This document shows, piece after piece, positions 16,673 through 26,170 of a DNA stretch of 34,767 nucleotides. Source of the stretch: Bacteroidota bacterium (GTDB taxonomy: Bacteria; Bacteroidota; Bacteroidia; Palsa-965); contig JABDCB010000029.1 of assembly GCA_013288325.1 (NCBI GenBank), positions 1-34,767 of the forward strand, in the 5' to 3' direction. Under the pieces are notes generated by a model. It saw nothing but the letters and a program-made list of their open reading frames with translations, was not told where the DNA came from and did not search any database. The position numbers were made by a program, and so were the translations under genes. Within the stretch, counting starts at the first letter, position 1; the number at the start of each line of letters is the position of its first letter.

Positions 16673-18682
16673 ATGACTCTTACCCAATTCCGCCAGCTGA
16701 TCAAACAGGGAATTCCTTCTAAACTTCCTCATCCGCTACCATTCGATACAGCACTCAATCATGCTCCGAAAAGAAAGGATATCCTGAACAAGGAAGAAAA
16801 GAAACTGGCAATCCGTAATGCACTTCGCTACTTCGATAAAAAACATCATACCATCCTTTCCAAAGAATTTGCCGAGGAGCTGAAAACATACGGACGTATA
16901 TATATGTATCGCTTCCGTCCTGAATATAAAATTTATGCCCGCCCCATTGGCGACTATCCCGCCAAATCAAAACAGGCAGCCGCCATTATGCATATGCTGA
17001 GCAATAACCTCGACTATGCCGTGGCACAACATCCTCACGAACTGATTACCTACGGAGGCAACGGAGCCGTATTTCAAAACTGGGCCCAGTATCTCGTTTG
17101 TATGCAATACCTGAGTGAGATGACCGAAGAACAAACTCTTGTTCTTTACTCCGGTCACCCGCTTGGTTTGTTTCCTTCTCATAAAGATGCTCCCCGCGTA
17201 GTGGTGACCAATGGAATGATGATTCCCAACTACAGCAAACCCGACGACTGGGAACGTTTCAATGCATTGGGTGTAACCCAGTACGGACAAATGACGGCCG
17301 GTTCGTTTATGTATATAGGTCCTCAGGGCATTGTGCATGGCACCACACTTACGGTATTAAATGCGGGGCGTAAATTTTCCAAATCGGCTTCTGCGGGATT
17401 ACCGGGACAAGTATTTGTTTCTTCCGGTTTGGGGGGAATGAGCGGCGCTCAGCCTAAAGCGGCAAAGATTGCCGGTGCCATCGGGGTGATTGCCGAAGTA
17501 AATCCAAAAGCTACCCGCACGCGTCACACTCAGGGATGGGTGGATGAAGTATATGACAACCTGGATCAGCTTATTGAGCGGATAGAAAAAGCACGTAAGG
17601 CAAAAGAGGCGGTATCATTGGCCTATCAGGGCAATGCGGTAGATCTGTGGGAAAAACTGGCTGCGGAAAAAATAAAAGTGGAGCTGGGATCGGATCAGAC
17701 ATCGCTTCATAATCCATGGGCCGGTGGATATTATCCTGTTGGTTTCACGTATGAAGAATCAAATAAGATGATGGCTGCCGAACCGGAACGCTTTCGTAAA
17801 GAAGTGAAGCAATCCCTCATACGACAAATCAAGGCCATCAATACCTTGACGGCACAGGGCATGTATTTCTTCGATTATGGTAATGCCTTTCTGCTGGAAG
17901 CCGGCAGAGCAGGTGCCGATGTATGGAAATCGGAAGGCGTGTTTCGTTACCCTTCTTATGTACAGGATATCCTCGGGCCACAATGTTTTGATTATGGCTT
18001 CGGACCCTTTCGTTGGGTATGTACCAGCGCCGATCCGAAAGATCTGGAACGCACCGATAAGATTGCATTACAGGTATTGCAAAAGATTTACAAAACCGCC
18101 CCCAAAGAAATAAAACAACAGCTCGCCGATAATATCCTGTGGATACAGGAAGCACAAAAAAACAAACTCGTGGTAGGTTCCCAGGCCCGTATCCTATATG
18201 CCGATGCCGAAGGAAGAATAAAAATTGCCGAAGCGTTTAACAAAGCAATTCAGTCCGGTAAGATTACAGCGCCTGTTGTATTGGGTCGCGATCATCATGA
18301 TGTATCCGGCACCGATTCTCCTTATCGGGAAACATCAAATATTTATGACGGCTCCCGTTTCACCGCGGATATGGCGGTACAGAATTTTGCCGGTGATGCC
18401 TTTCGCGGTGCCACCTGGATATCACTTCACAACGGAGGCGGTGTAGGATGGGGAGAAGTGATAAACGGAGGATTCGGTTTGGTATTGGACGGAAGCAAAG
18501 ATGCGGACCGCCGCCTTAAATCCATGCTCTTCTGGGATGTAAACAACGGTATTGCACGCCGTGGCTGGGCCCGTAATCAGGAAGCCCTCTTTGCCATTAA
18601 ACGGGAAATGAAACGCAGCAACAAACTGAAAGTAACATTGCCCAATCTGGTTGATGATGGAATTATAGAGGGGTTGTTTTAA
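16673..18682 (+). CDS. hutU: Urocanate hydratase
   Basis: The 669-residue enzyme converts urocanate to 4-imidazolone-5-propionate in histidine degradation, using tightly bound NAD+. Family motifs include YGGNGAVFQNWAQY (about 127-140), YSGHPLGLFPS and GQVFVSSGLGGMSGAQ, a glycine-rich NAD+ site. The conserved active-site cysteine Cys450 lies in FGPFRWVCTS, and the C-terminus carries GRDHHDVSGTDSPYRETS. It is about 100 residues longer than the ~555-residue proteobacterial form and belongs to the longer ~670-residue type shared with eukaryotes. The other hut genes are not in the window. It follows the DUF5522 gene by 22 bases and probably shares its promoter. Confidence 0.95.
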   Translation: MTLTQFRQLIKQGIPSKLPHPLPFDTALNHAPKRKDILNKEEKKLAIRNALRYFDKKHHTILSKEFAEELKTYGRIYMYRFRPEYKIYARPIGDYPAKSKQAAAIMHMLSNNLDYAVAQHPHELITYGGNGAVFQNWAQYLVCMQYLSEMTEEQTLVLYSGHPLGLFPSHKDAPRVVVTNGMMIPNYSKPDDWERFNALGVTQYGQMTAGSFMYIGPQGIVHGTTLTVLNAGRKFSKSASAGLPGQVFVSSGLGGMSGAQPKAAKIAGAIGVIAEVNPKATRTRHTQGWVDEVYDNLDQLIERIEKARKAKEAVSLAYQGNAVDLWEKLAAEKIKVELGSDQTSLHNPWAGGYYPVGFTYEESNKMMAAEPERFRKEVKQSLIRQIKAINTLTAQGMYFFDYGNAFLLEAGRAGADVWKSEGVFRYPSYVQDILGPQCFDYGFGPFRWVCTSADPKDLERTDKIALQVLQKIYKTAPKEIKQQLADNILWIQEAQKNKLVVGSQARILYADAEGRIKIAEAFNKAIQSGKITAPVVLGRDHHDVSGTDSPYRETSNIYDGSRFTADMAVQNFAGDAFRGATWISLHNGGGVGWGEVINGGFGLVLDGSKDADRRLKSMLFWDVNNGIARRGWARNQEALFAIKREMKRSNKLKVTLPNLVDDGIIEGLF

Positions 18683-18705
18683 ACGAGTGTTAGCCACCAC
18701 ACCAT

Positions 18706-18755
18706 CAGATTCTTCACCCTCATCCGCTTGTCCCGCCCTTCTGTTCAGAATGACA
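18706..18755 (-). repeat. Half copy of a dispersed palindromic (MITE/REP-like) element
   Basis: Read on the minus strand, this 50-base segment begins TGTCATTCTGAACAGA and ends GAGGGTGAAGAATCTG. It closely matches the left half of the complete element at 27058-27180, with one short indel and scattered substitutions. The right half is absent; the 21-bp array begins about 13 bases beyond it. Confidence 0.7.
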
Positions 18756-18768
18756 AAGGAAAGGTACA

Positions 18769-19356
18769 CCGATTGATACAAAAGGTACGCAGATACCACC
18801 TCCATCTTCACCGATACCAACTCCTTGTGTGCCGATACATCCCCCAGGGATACAAATCCTATCTCCAAGTACACAAATCCTATCTTCAACTACACCGATC
18901 CGTACTGAATCTTCACCGATACCACCTCCATTGTTAGGAAAACGAACATTTCCTTCACCGATTCGATCTTCAACTTCACGAATTGTATCTCCACTTTTAG
19001 CTGCACACTCTTTTCCTTTAGATAAATAGTCTCCTCCTTTAGCTGTAGTACCTCTTCGTGAGAGCCTACATGCTCTATTCGTGAATTTTGATCAGATTTT
19101 CGGACAGATTGACAGTATTCGTGAACCTTTAGATACAATCGGCGAAGGAAATGTTCGTCTTCTTTTACCGGGAGATGCTCTTCGTGTACCGAAAGGACAA
19201 ATTCCTGAATAAATTGTCAGGATTTGTGACAACTTAGACACTTTCTCTTTAAGAGGAGATACAATCGGTGAAGGAAAAGACACTCCACCTAAAGGTAAAG
19301 ACTATTTTCCTTTAGATGGAGAGTGTATCGGTGAAGATACAGCACCTGTTTTGAAG
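18769..19356. repeat. Degenerate 21-bp tandem array, about 28 units
   Basis: The segment can be written as 28 consecutive 21-base lines without a single indel. The left part is rich in TTCA|CCGAT junctions (unit starts 18811, 18895, 18916, 18958). The right part is rich in ATCGGTGAA, the reverse complement (ends at 19146, 19272, 19335). CTTTA unit ends recur throughout (19020, 19041, 19251, 19314). In the + frame in phase with the units it reads as heptapeptides such as PIPTPCV, QILSPST, PLDTIGE and RGDTIGE, but stop codons occur at 19027 and 19210. It is therefore either a decayed heptad-repeat gene or a non-coding minisatellite. It is not CRISPR: there are no unique spacers. Confidence 0.75.
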
Positions 19357-19393
19357 TTTCAGAATAAAATTTGCTGACAAATTGTCTTCATAA

Positions 19394-19454
19394 CCAGTGG
19401 CTGAGCGAAGTCGAAGCCACGATATTGATGGTTTCGACTCCGCTCAACCACCGG
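19394..19454. repeat. REP-like imperfect palindrome
   Basis: GTGGCTGAGCGAAGTCGAAG (from 19397) pairs with a 23-base arm at 19429-19451 across a 9-base loop. Mismatches are few, and two more G-C pairs close the base. The core GAGCGAAGTCGAA is a dispersed intergenic motif common in Bacteroidota. Nothing further was recognised in the remaining gap, 19455-19607. Confidence 0.65.
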
Positions 19455-19607
19455 AAGGAGATAATCTCAAAGAATAATCTTCTTATATGATATATAAGTT
19501 ATCTCCATTTAGCGAAAATGTATTTAAATCCGGGAACCTCCGCAATTGGAGTACCTTGCGATAGAATGTTCCTGTGTACTAAGCTATTCTTTATTATATA
19601 ATCCCCG

Positions 19608-20420
19608 ATGTTTTTAAAACGTATATACATTCTGTTTCTCACGTTTTGTGTGCCCTTGCTTTTTCAACGATGTGCCGGTGTTTTTATAAACAGTACAACA
19701 CAATCCCCCAATTTAATTACAAAAGATCAGCGACATGCCAATTTATATTTAGGAGCAGATCATGAGGAAGTACAGGCGGCCTGGTCGCCCAACGAACATA
19801 TCGGATTTATGATGAGCTCCTATTTATGTTCTCCTTTTGTTTCCAGTGGTCACGATTATAATTCATGGGGCACTGTGCAGGGGGATCTTGCCATGGGATT
19901 TTATCATGCCTTCCACACCGATACCGCACGACCCAGTAAATGGTTTTATGATGTATACCTGGGTGGAGGACTAGGGCAACGTAAATTTGATGGAGATCTT
20001 GGATATGCTCCCGGGCATACCGTACTTAAAGATGGATATACTGTTTATTCATCCGATGAAAAATCATTTCTTCAGAGTTCTGTTTTTTACAAGAAAAACA
20101 ATACGGAAGTGTCGCTTACCGTTCAGGGTGCAGTTTATTTTCTGAACAGCTTTAATTTATACATGACACGTTATGAATTGCAGCCCTTACCTACGCCCAT
20201 ACTGGTGACCGAATTTCATAATGAGTCGTTCTACAACCTGAATACTGCTTTTACGGTGAAACAGAAAACCGGCTTAATTACATTGGTAGGACAGCTGGCC
20301 TGGAACCACGCATTGAGCTATCCCTCCGGGTGGAAAGCCCCCTATTATACCGATAACGGAATACTACCCTGGACAGCCAGGGTAGTAGAAATAAATTTCG
20401 GTGTTCAGTTTAAGTTTTAG
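19608..20420 (+). CDS. Hypothetical envelope protein, probable outer-membrane beta-barrel
   Basis: I do not recognise a named family for this 270-residue protein. It starts with an export signal (MFLKRIYILFLTFCVPLLFQ) and has Cys22 directly after it (FQRCAG), which could be a non-canonical lipoprotein cysteine. The body is aromatic and Gly-rich with alternating strands (AMGFYHAFH, YDVYLGGGLGQRKF, VVEINFGVQFKF). It ends in Phe, as expected for an outer-membrane barrel of 10-12 strands. It stands alone, convergent with pheT (32-base gap) and downstream of a long repeat-rich gap. A perfect 11-bp hairpin lies inside its last codons. Confidence 0.7.
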   Translation: MFLKRIYILFLTFCVPLLFQRCAGVFINSTTQSPNLITKDQRHANLYLGADHEEVQAAWSPNEHIGFMMSSYLCSPFVSSGHDYNSWGTVQGDLAMGFYHAFHTDTARPSKWFYDVYLGGGLGQRKFDGDLGYAPGHTVLKDGYTVYSSDEKSFLQSSVFYKKNNTEVSLTVQGAVYFLNSFNLYMTRYELQPLPTPILVTEFHNESFYNLNTAFTVKQKTGLITLVGQLAWNHALSYPSGWKAPYYTDNGILPWTARVVEINFGVQFKF

Positions 20421-20452
20421 GGAATGATCCGATTCGTTTAAGAAGAGAGTCT

Positions 20453-22882
20453 TTATTGTCTGATCGTCGCACCCAGTTTATCGGCATACGTCTTCATCAT
20501 CTTTTCCATGATCTTTTCAATCTGCTTATCCTGTAAGGTGGCTTCGTCATCCTGAAAAAGAAAGGAGATGGCATAGGATTTATGTTCCCTGCCTATTTTA
20601 TCTCCTTCATACACATCAAAAAGACTGAGTTCTTTCAGATATTGTTTTTCTACCTGATACGCGAGCTGCTCCACTTCGGCAAATCGAATTTTCTTATCCA
20701 GTATCAATGCCAGATCACGTTTTACGGCAGGGAATTTAGGTACTTCTTTATATTGAATATCTTTTTCAGGAATCAGGCTGATCATGGCATCCCAATCCAG
20801 ATCGGCATAATAAACCGCCACGCCTACATCGGTTTGTTTGAGCACTGTTTTCTTAATCATACCAACCGTGCCAATCTTTTTCTTGCCACACTGTAGTTGT
20901 AAAGCAGAGGAATACAATTCATCCGAAAATTCCTTGACCGAACTAACCGTAATTCCCAAACGGGTCAGCAAAGCCATCACATACCCTTTCAACACATAAA
21001 AACCGGAATTGCCAAAAGGGTGATTTTTATTTTCTGCTTTCTCACCGCTCAAAAACAGAGCCAGGTGCTCCTGTTCAAAATACCCATTGGCTGATTTCAG
21101 ATAGGTCTTTCCGAATTCATAAATACACAGATTGTTTTGCTTGCGGTTTTGATTGTAAGCGATTACTTCCAGTCCGCCATATAAAAGCGACTGGCGCATC
21201 ACATTCAGATCGGCGCTTAAGGGATTCAGCAGCACCACACTTTGTTCCGCTTTAAAAAATTCATTCTGCTCGTAATAGGCTCCTTTGGTAAGCGAGTTAC
21301 AAATGATTTCGGAAAAGCCTTTGTCGCTCAACAGAGAAGAAGCGGTATCTTTTATTTTTACTTTATCCGGTTTGGATGTATACGAAACAGAAGCATGCAG
21401 GCTGCCCGGAACTTCCACTTCATTATAACCGTATATCCTCAGAATTTCTTCCACTACATCACATTCACGGGTTACATCCACTTTACGCGGAGGAACCTGG
21501 AGCAGCAAGGTATCCTTGCTTTCCGATTCGATGGTGATATCAAGCGACACGAGGATGTCGCGTATTATTTCACGCTCTATTTTTTTGCCGATGAGGCGAT
21601 CACCGTTTTCATACGCAAAGGGAACCACAAACGGCAATACTGGTGTTGGATAAATATCGATGAGATCGGATGAAACCGTTCCTCCGGCTACTTCCTGTAT
21701 CAGTAATGCTGCTCTTTTTAAAGCATAAACCGTAATATCAGGATCGGTGCCCCGTTCAAAACGGAACGAAGCATCTGTTTTCAGTTCATGACGTTTGGAT
21801 GTCTTGCGTATACTTACCGGGCTGAAACAAGCACTTTCCAGAAACAAACTGGTTGTTTCATTCGTTACACCTGAACCAATTCCACCAAACACCCCCGCAA
21901 TACACATGGGTTCCGATATATTACAAATCATCAGATCGTCGGATGATAATTCACGAGTCTGTCCGTCCAGGGTTACAAAAGGAGTTTTATCGGGGCAGGT
22001 TTTAACCAGCACCGTTGCGCCTTTGATGTGTCCAGCATCAAAGGCATGCAGAGGCTGACCGCATTCATGCAAAACAAAATTGGTTACATCCACCACATTA
22101 TTGATAGGACGAAGACCAATAGATTCCAGTCTCTGTTTAAGCCATACAGGGCTTTCCTGAACCTTGATACCTTTAATCGTAACACCCGAATAGCGGATAC
22201 AAGCCTGAGTGGCTTCTACCTTAACAGCAATAGGCAAGGAATGATCATCCACTTTAAAAGCATCAACCGATGGCAATACCAAACGGCCCGATCCTTTTTT
22301 ACGGCAGTTGACAAGTGCTACCAGATCGCGGGCCACACCGGTATGGGAAGCGGCATCTGCCCTGTTGGGGGTAAGCCCTATTTCCATCACCTCATCGGCT
22401 TCCAGCTTAAAATATTCTTTGGCCGGCATACCTATCCTGGCATCCTGATCCAGCACCATAATCCCATCATGCGACGCCCCCAGACCTATCTCATCTTCGG
22501 CACAAATCATTCCTTCCGATGCCTGTCCCCGTATTTTTGATTTTTTAATGACAAAAGGCTCCCCTGTTGTGGGGTATAATTTAGCCCCTTCCACGGCCAC
22601 CACCACTTTCTGGCCGGCGGCCACATTGGCTGCCCCGCATACAATCTGTAAAATGGCAGGACCGCCTACATCCACAGTACAGATACTTAACCGGTCTGCG
22701 TCAGGGTGCTTTTCCCTTGTTTTAACCTCCCCTACCACCAATCCTTCCAGTCCACCGGGTATACGCTCCTGTTTTTCTATATGTTCCACCTCCAGCCCTC
22801 CGCCGGTAAGCAATGCAGCCGCTTCAGCCACGGGAAGCCCGCTATCAAAATAATTCTTAAGCCAGTTATAAGATATTTTCAT
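20453..22882 (-). CDS. pheT: Phenylalanyl-tRNA synthetase beta subunit
   Basis: At 809 residues this is the standard bacterial PheT length. The N-terminus MKISYNWLKNYFDS is typical. An EMAP/OB tRNA-binding domain spans about residues 40-150 (VVGEVKTREKHPDADRL, KIRGQASEGMICAEDE). B3/B4 editing-region sequences follow (about 210-370, RPINNVVDVTNFV, HAFDAGHIKG), then B5 (about 400-475) and the synthetase-like core. The FDX-ACB anticodon-binding domain closes it (from about 715, KFPAVKRDLALILD to GATIRQ). It pairs with PheS, which is not in the window, as an (alpha-beta)2 enzyme charging tRNA-Phe. It is divergent from the DUF2723 gene with 161 bases between starts. Confidence 0.96.
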   Translation of the reverse strand: MKISYNWLKNYFDSGLPVAEAAALLTGGGLEVEHIEKQERIPGGLEGLVVGEVKTREKHPDADRLSICTVDVGGPAILQIVCGAANVAAGQKVVVAVEGAKLYPTTGEPFVIKKSKIRGQASEGMICAEDEIGLGASHDGIMVLDQDARIGMPAKEYFKLEADEVMEIGLTPNRADAASHTGVARDLVALVNCRKKGSGRLVLPSVDAFKVDDHSLPIAVKVEATQACIRYSGVTIKGIKVQESPVWLKQRLESIGLRPINNVVDVTNFVLHECGQPLHAFDAGHIKGATVLVKTCPDKTPFVTLDGQTRELSSDDLMICNISEPMCIAGVFGGIGSGVTNETTSLFLESACFSPVSIRKTSKRHELKTDASFRFERGTDPDITVYALKRAALLIQEVAGGTVSSDLIDIYPTPVLPFVVPFAYENGDRLIGKKIEREIIRDILVSLDITIESESKDTLLLQVPPRKVDVTRECDVVEEILRIYGYNEVEVPGSLHASVSYTSKPDKVKIKDTASSLLSDKGFSEIICNSLTKGAYYEQNEFFKAEQSVVLLNPLSADLNVMRQSLLYGGLEVIAYNQNRKQNNLCIYEFGKTYLKSANGYFEQEHLALFLSGEKAENKNHPFGNSGFYVLKGYVMALLTRLGITVSSVKEFSDELYSSALQLQCGKKKIGTVGMIKKTVLKQTDVGVAVYYADLDWDAMISLIPEKDIQYKEVPKFPAVKRDLALILDKKIRFAEVEQLAYQVEKQYLKELSLFDVYEGDKIGREHKSYAISFLFQDDEATLQDKQIEKIMEKMMKTYADKLGATIRQ

Positions 22883-23006
22883 CGGTTTCGTTTATACCTT
22901 TCGTATCGGACAATGCCCTGTTATGAACCCTCCGCCTGTGAAAAAGGAGGTTAAAACTATGAATTTTTTCGTTTACGGCTGCCCTTCGGATTCCGACTAA
23001 CCTTAT

Positions 23007-23014
23007 TATCTTTG
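23007..23014 (+). promoter_or_regulatory. Candidate -7 element TATCTTTG for the DUF2723 gene
   Basis: TATCTTTG matches TAnnTTTG exactly, 29 bases before ATG 23044. The -33 box is weak. Confidence 0.5.
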
Positions 23015-23043
23015 AACCTTCCTTAAAATACAGGATAACTATT

Positions 23044-26000
23044 ATGGCAGCTTACAAAAAACTGAATATCATTATTGGATGGATTGTTTTCGGCATAGCC
23101 GCATTCACCTACCTGAGCACAATAGAACCCACAGCCAGCTTCTGGGATTGCGGTGAATATATTGCCACCTCCTATAAACTGGAAGTAGGACACCCTCCCG
23201 GTGCTCCCCTGTTTAACATGATAGCCCGGTTCTTTACCCTTTTCGGGGATAAGTATCATGCTGCCATGCTGGTCAACTCCATGTCGGCCCTATGCAGTGC
23301 CGCCACCATCCTGTTTCTGTTCTGGAGCATTACCATGCTGGCTAAAAAGCTGTATCCTAAAAATAAAGAACTGAGCACCGGAGAAATCTGGGCCATTATG
23401 GGTGCCGGAGCTGTAGGAGCGCTGGCCTATACCTTTACCGATTCGTTCTGGTTCTCGGCTGTAGAAGGCGAAGTATATGCCATGTCATCCATGTTTACGG
23501 CAGCGGTATTCTGGTGTATGCTGCGCTGGGAACAGGTGGCTGACGAGCCCCGTGCCGACCGCTGGCTCATCCTTGCATTCTATCTTATCGGTCTTTCCAT
23601 AGGAGTACACTTGCTCAGTCTGCTCACCATCCCATCCATGGTTTTTATCTATTACTTCAAACGATTCAAAGTAACCCGCAAAAGTTTTATCATCACCACC
23701 ATTGTCTCCGTATTCCTGCTCGGTTTTGTTCAATCCTTTCTTATTCCCTGGATCGTTAAGCTGGCCGGCACCTTTGAACTCTTTTTTGTGAATGTGGTAC
23801 ATCTGCCTTTCAACTCCGGAACCATCGCATATTTTGCCCTGCTCGTTGGAGGTATTGTATGGGGTATACGGTATACAAAGGCAAAGAATTTTGCTTTTGC
23901 CAATACAGCCATCATCAGTTTCGCCTGTCTGGTACTCGGTTATTCTTCCTTTATGGTTTTGATCATCCGGGCCAATGCCAACACCCCGATGAATCAGAAC
24001 AGACCTACTGATGCTATCGGTTTGCTTTCATACCTCAACCGGGATCAGTACGGAGACTGGCCTTTGCTGTACGGACCCTATTATACAGCCAAACTGGATC
24101 CCGTACATCCTTATCTGGATGGATCACCTTTGTATGCTAAAGATGAAAAAGCCGGAAAATATGTGATTGTAGATCAGCGCGACAAGACAAAGCCTAACTA
24201 CGACGAACGTTACTGTACTATTTTTCCGCGTATGTACGACGGCTCAGAGCCAAGCAAAGTAGCTGCCTACAAACGCTGGGGACATATCAAAGACCGGAAA
24301 TATCTGATCGACAGAGGTGGGGGACAATATGATTCCATTGAAAAACCCACCTTCGGTGACAACATGACCTATTTCTGGAACTACCAGATATGGCATATGT
24401 ATGCCCGTTACTTTATGTGGAACTTTGTAGGAAAACAAAATGATGCAGAAGGTTTCGGCAATAAAGTGGATGGCAACTGGCTCAGCGGCATAGGTCCTAT
24501 CGATGATATGCGATTGGGTGATCAGAACCGTGTGCCCAAAGTGATGAAGGAAAACAAAGCCCGGAACGAAATGTATTTCCTGCCCCTCATACTGGGATTA
24601 CTGGGATTATGGTACCACTACAAGAAAAGCAAGGAAGATATGTGGGTGATTCTGCTACTCTTTTTCTTTACCGGTTTAGCCATCATATTATTCCTGAATC
24701 AAAAACCGATCGAGCCGCGTGAACGGGATTATGCTTATGTAGGCTCGTTTTATGCATTTGCTATCTGGATAGGATTGGGTGTCCTGGCTATTTTCGATTT
24801 CCTTCGCAAGAAGACAGACGATAAGAAAGGTGCCGTCATAGCCACTGTAGTATGTCTGCTGGCAGTGCCTTGCATTATGGCCAAAGCGGAATGGAATGAT
24901 CACGATCGATCCAACCGGCGAACAGCCCTGGCGCTGGCCAAGAATTATCTGAACTCCTGCGCCCCTAATGCCATCCTCTTTACCCATGGCGATAACGATA
25001 CCTTCCCGCTCTGGTATGCCCAGGAAGTGGAAGGTGTACGTACCGATGTGCGGGTAATTGTACTCAGCTATTTCAATATTGACTGGTATATAGATCAGAT
25101 GAAGCACAAGGAATATGAAAGTGAACCTGTGCCCATCAAAATACCATCGGAAAAATACAGAGGCGGAACACGTGATTACCTGCCTATCGTGGACAAAGGC
25201 ATGAAAGGCTATTTCCCGATAAGTGAAGTGGTAACCTTCATGACCAATGATGATGATGCCAGCAAACTGGAAATGGGTAACGGCAAAATGATGAACTACG
25301 TGCCTACCCGTAAAATCAGTATTCCAGTAAACAAAGAAGCGGTACTCCGCAACGGAACGGTGCCGGCTAATATGGCCGACCGGATAGAGCCTGTGATTCT
25401 TTGGGATCTGACCGGCAACTACATCACCAAGAGCTCTCTGATGATTATGGATATCATTGCCAATAATAACTGGGAACGTCCTATTTACTTCGGATCAACA
25501 GGAGGCAGTGAAGCCTATCTGAATCTGAATCCATACTTCCAGCAGGAAGGCTATGCCTACCGTCTTGTTCCGATAAAGAACAAACAGCAGGAAATGGCCA
25601 TAGCTCCGGCACGGGTCAACACCACGATCATGTACGACAACGTCATGAATAAATTCGACTGGGGCAATATGGATCGTCATGATGTGTATATCGATAATTA
25701 CATTGCCAACCAGGTAGGTGCTAATGAACGTATGGCTATTGCATCTCTGAGCCAGGCCCTTATCAACGAAAACAAAAAGGATTCGGCCATTGCCGTGCTC
25801 GACAAAGGCATGAAAATGGTTCCGGCCTGGAACGTACCGCTCGATGACCGGATTACGTTTACACTTTGTGTTGAATACTATCAGGCAGGAGCCATAGACA
25901 AAGGAAATGCGTTGGCCAAACAGCTCTTCGATTTATATGAAGACCGGCTCCGCTATTTCCGCACCTTCCATGGAGACGATGTAGATGATATGCTTCGCAG

Positions 26001-26118
26001 CGAAATACAGATTTCGGAACGTATCCTGAAAGGACTTGTAGAGATGAGTGCCGAATATAAACAGGATGCCCTGAGACAGAATTTTGAACCACGGTTCAGG
26101 AATCTGGGGATAGAGTAG
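23044..26118 (+). CDS. DUF2723 / TMEM260-like GT-C membrane protein
   Basis: This 1024-residue protein has a membrane-embedded N-terminal half with about ten or more helices and the DUF2723 signature: SFWDCGEYIATSYKLEVGHP (residues 32-51), continuing HPPGAPLFN. Around residues 555-570 lies QKPIEPRERDYAYVG. A large soluble C-terminal half follows (FTHGDNDTFPLWYAQEVEGV, then helical TPR-like sequence from about 895). The eukaryotic relative TMEM260 is a protein O-mannosyltransferase. A lipid-linked-sugar-dependent O-glycosyltransferase role in Bacteroidota is plausible but inferred. It is monocistronic, with a strong stem-loop 53 bases after the stop codon. Confidence 0.9.
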   Translation: MAAYKKLNIIIGWIVFGIAAFTYLSTIEPTASFWDCGEYIATSYKLEVGHPPGAPLFNMIARFFTLFGDKYHAAMLVNSMSALCSAATILFLFWSITMLAKKLYPKNKELSTGEIWAIMGAGAVGALAYTFTDSFWFSAVEGEVYAMSSMFTAAVFWCMLRWEQVADEPRADRWLILAFYLIGLSIGVHLLSLLTIPSMVFIYYFKRFKVTRKSFIITTIVSVFLLGFVQSFLIPWIVKLAGTFELFFVNVVHLPFNSGTIAYFALLVGGIVWGIRYTKAKNFAFANTAIISFACLVLGYSSFMVLIIRANANTPMNQNRPTDAIGLLSYLNRDQYGDWPLLYGPYYTAKLDPVHPYLDGSPLYAKDEKAGKYVIVDQRDKTKPNYDERYCTIFPRMYDGSEPSKVAAYKRWGHIKDRKYLIDRGGGQYDSIEKPTFGDNMTYFWNYQIWHMYARYFMWNFVGKQNDAEGFGNKVDGNWLSGIGPIDDMRLGDQNRVPKVMKENKARNEMYFLPLILGLLGLWYHYKKSKEDMWVILLLFFFTGLAIILFLNQKPIEPRERDYAYVGSFYAFAIWIGLGVLAIFDFLRKKTDDKKGAVIATVVCLLAVPCIMAKAEWNDHDRSNRRTALALAKNYLNSCAPNAILFTHGDNDTFPLWYAQEVEGVRTDVRVIVLSYFNIDWYIDQMKHKEYESEPVPIKIPSEKYRGGTRDYLPIVDKGMKGYFPISEVVTFMTNDDDASKLEMGNGKMMNYVPTRKISIPVNKEAVLRNGTVPANMADRIEPVILWDLTGNYITKSSLMIMDIIANNNWERPIYFGSTGGSEAYLNLNPYFQQEGYAYRLVPIKNKQQEMAIAPARVNTTIMYDNVMNKFDWGNMDRHDVYIDNYIANQVGANERMAIASLSQALINENKKDSAIAVLDKGMKMVPAWNVPLDDRITFTLCVEYYQAGAIDKGNALAKQLFDLYEDRLRYFRTFHGDDVDDMLRSEIQISERILKGLVEMSAEYKQDALRQNFEPRFRNLGIE

Positions 26119-26154
26119 CAGGAGGCAGGAGGCAGCGGCAGGAGGCAGGAGGCA
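26119..26154. repeat. CAGGAGG heptanucleotide repeat, left of the islet
   Basis: Starting directly after the DUF2723 stop codon, the sequence is two CAGGAGG units, a six-base CAGCGG and two more CAGGAGG units. The same heptamer recurs at 27014-27036 in the same orientation and inverted near 27304-27333. Confidence 0.8.
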
Positions 26155-26170
26155 AATAATTATAAATGAC

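Noticed and set aside
18728..19283. Several 60-80-residue open frames on both strands of the 21-bp array
   Set aside because: They are short, in conflicting frames and arise from the 21-bp periodicity. The frame in phase with the units is interrupted by stops, so no gene is called; the array is listed as a repeat.
18769..19356. CRISPR array
   Set aside because: Units are contiguous 21-mers with no unique spacers, and no cas genes are present.
22926..22952. Attenuator or T-box-like leader before pheT
   Set aside because: Only a short bulged stem (AACCCTCC with GGAGGTT) is present, with no Phe-rich leader peptide, no T-box sequence and no terminator T run.
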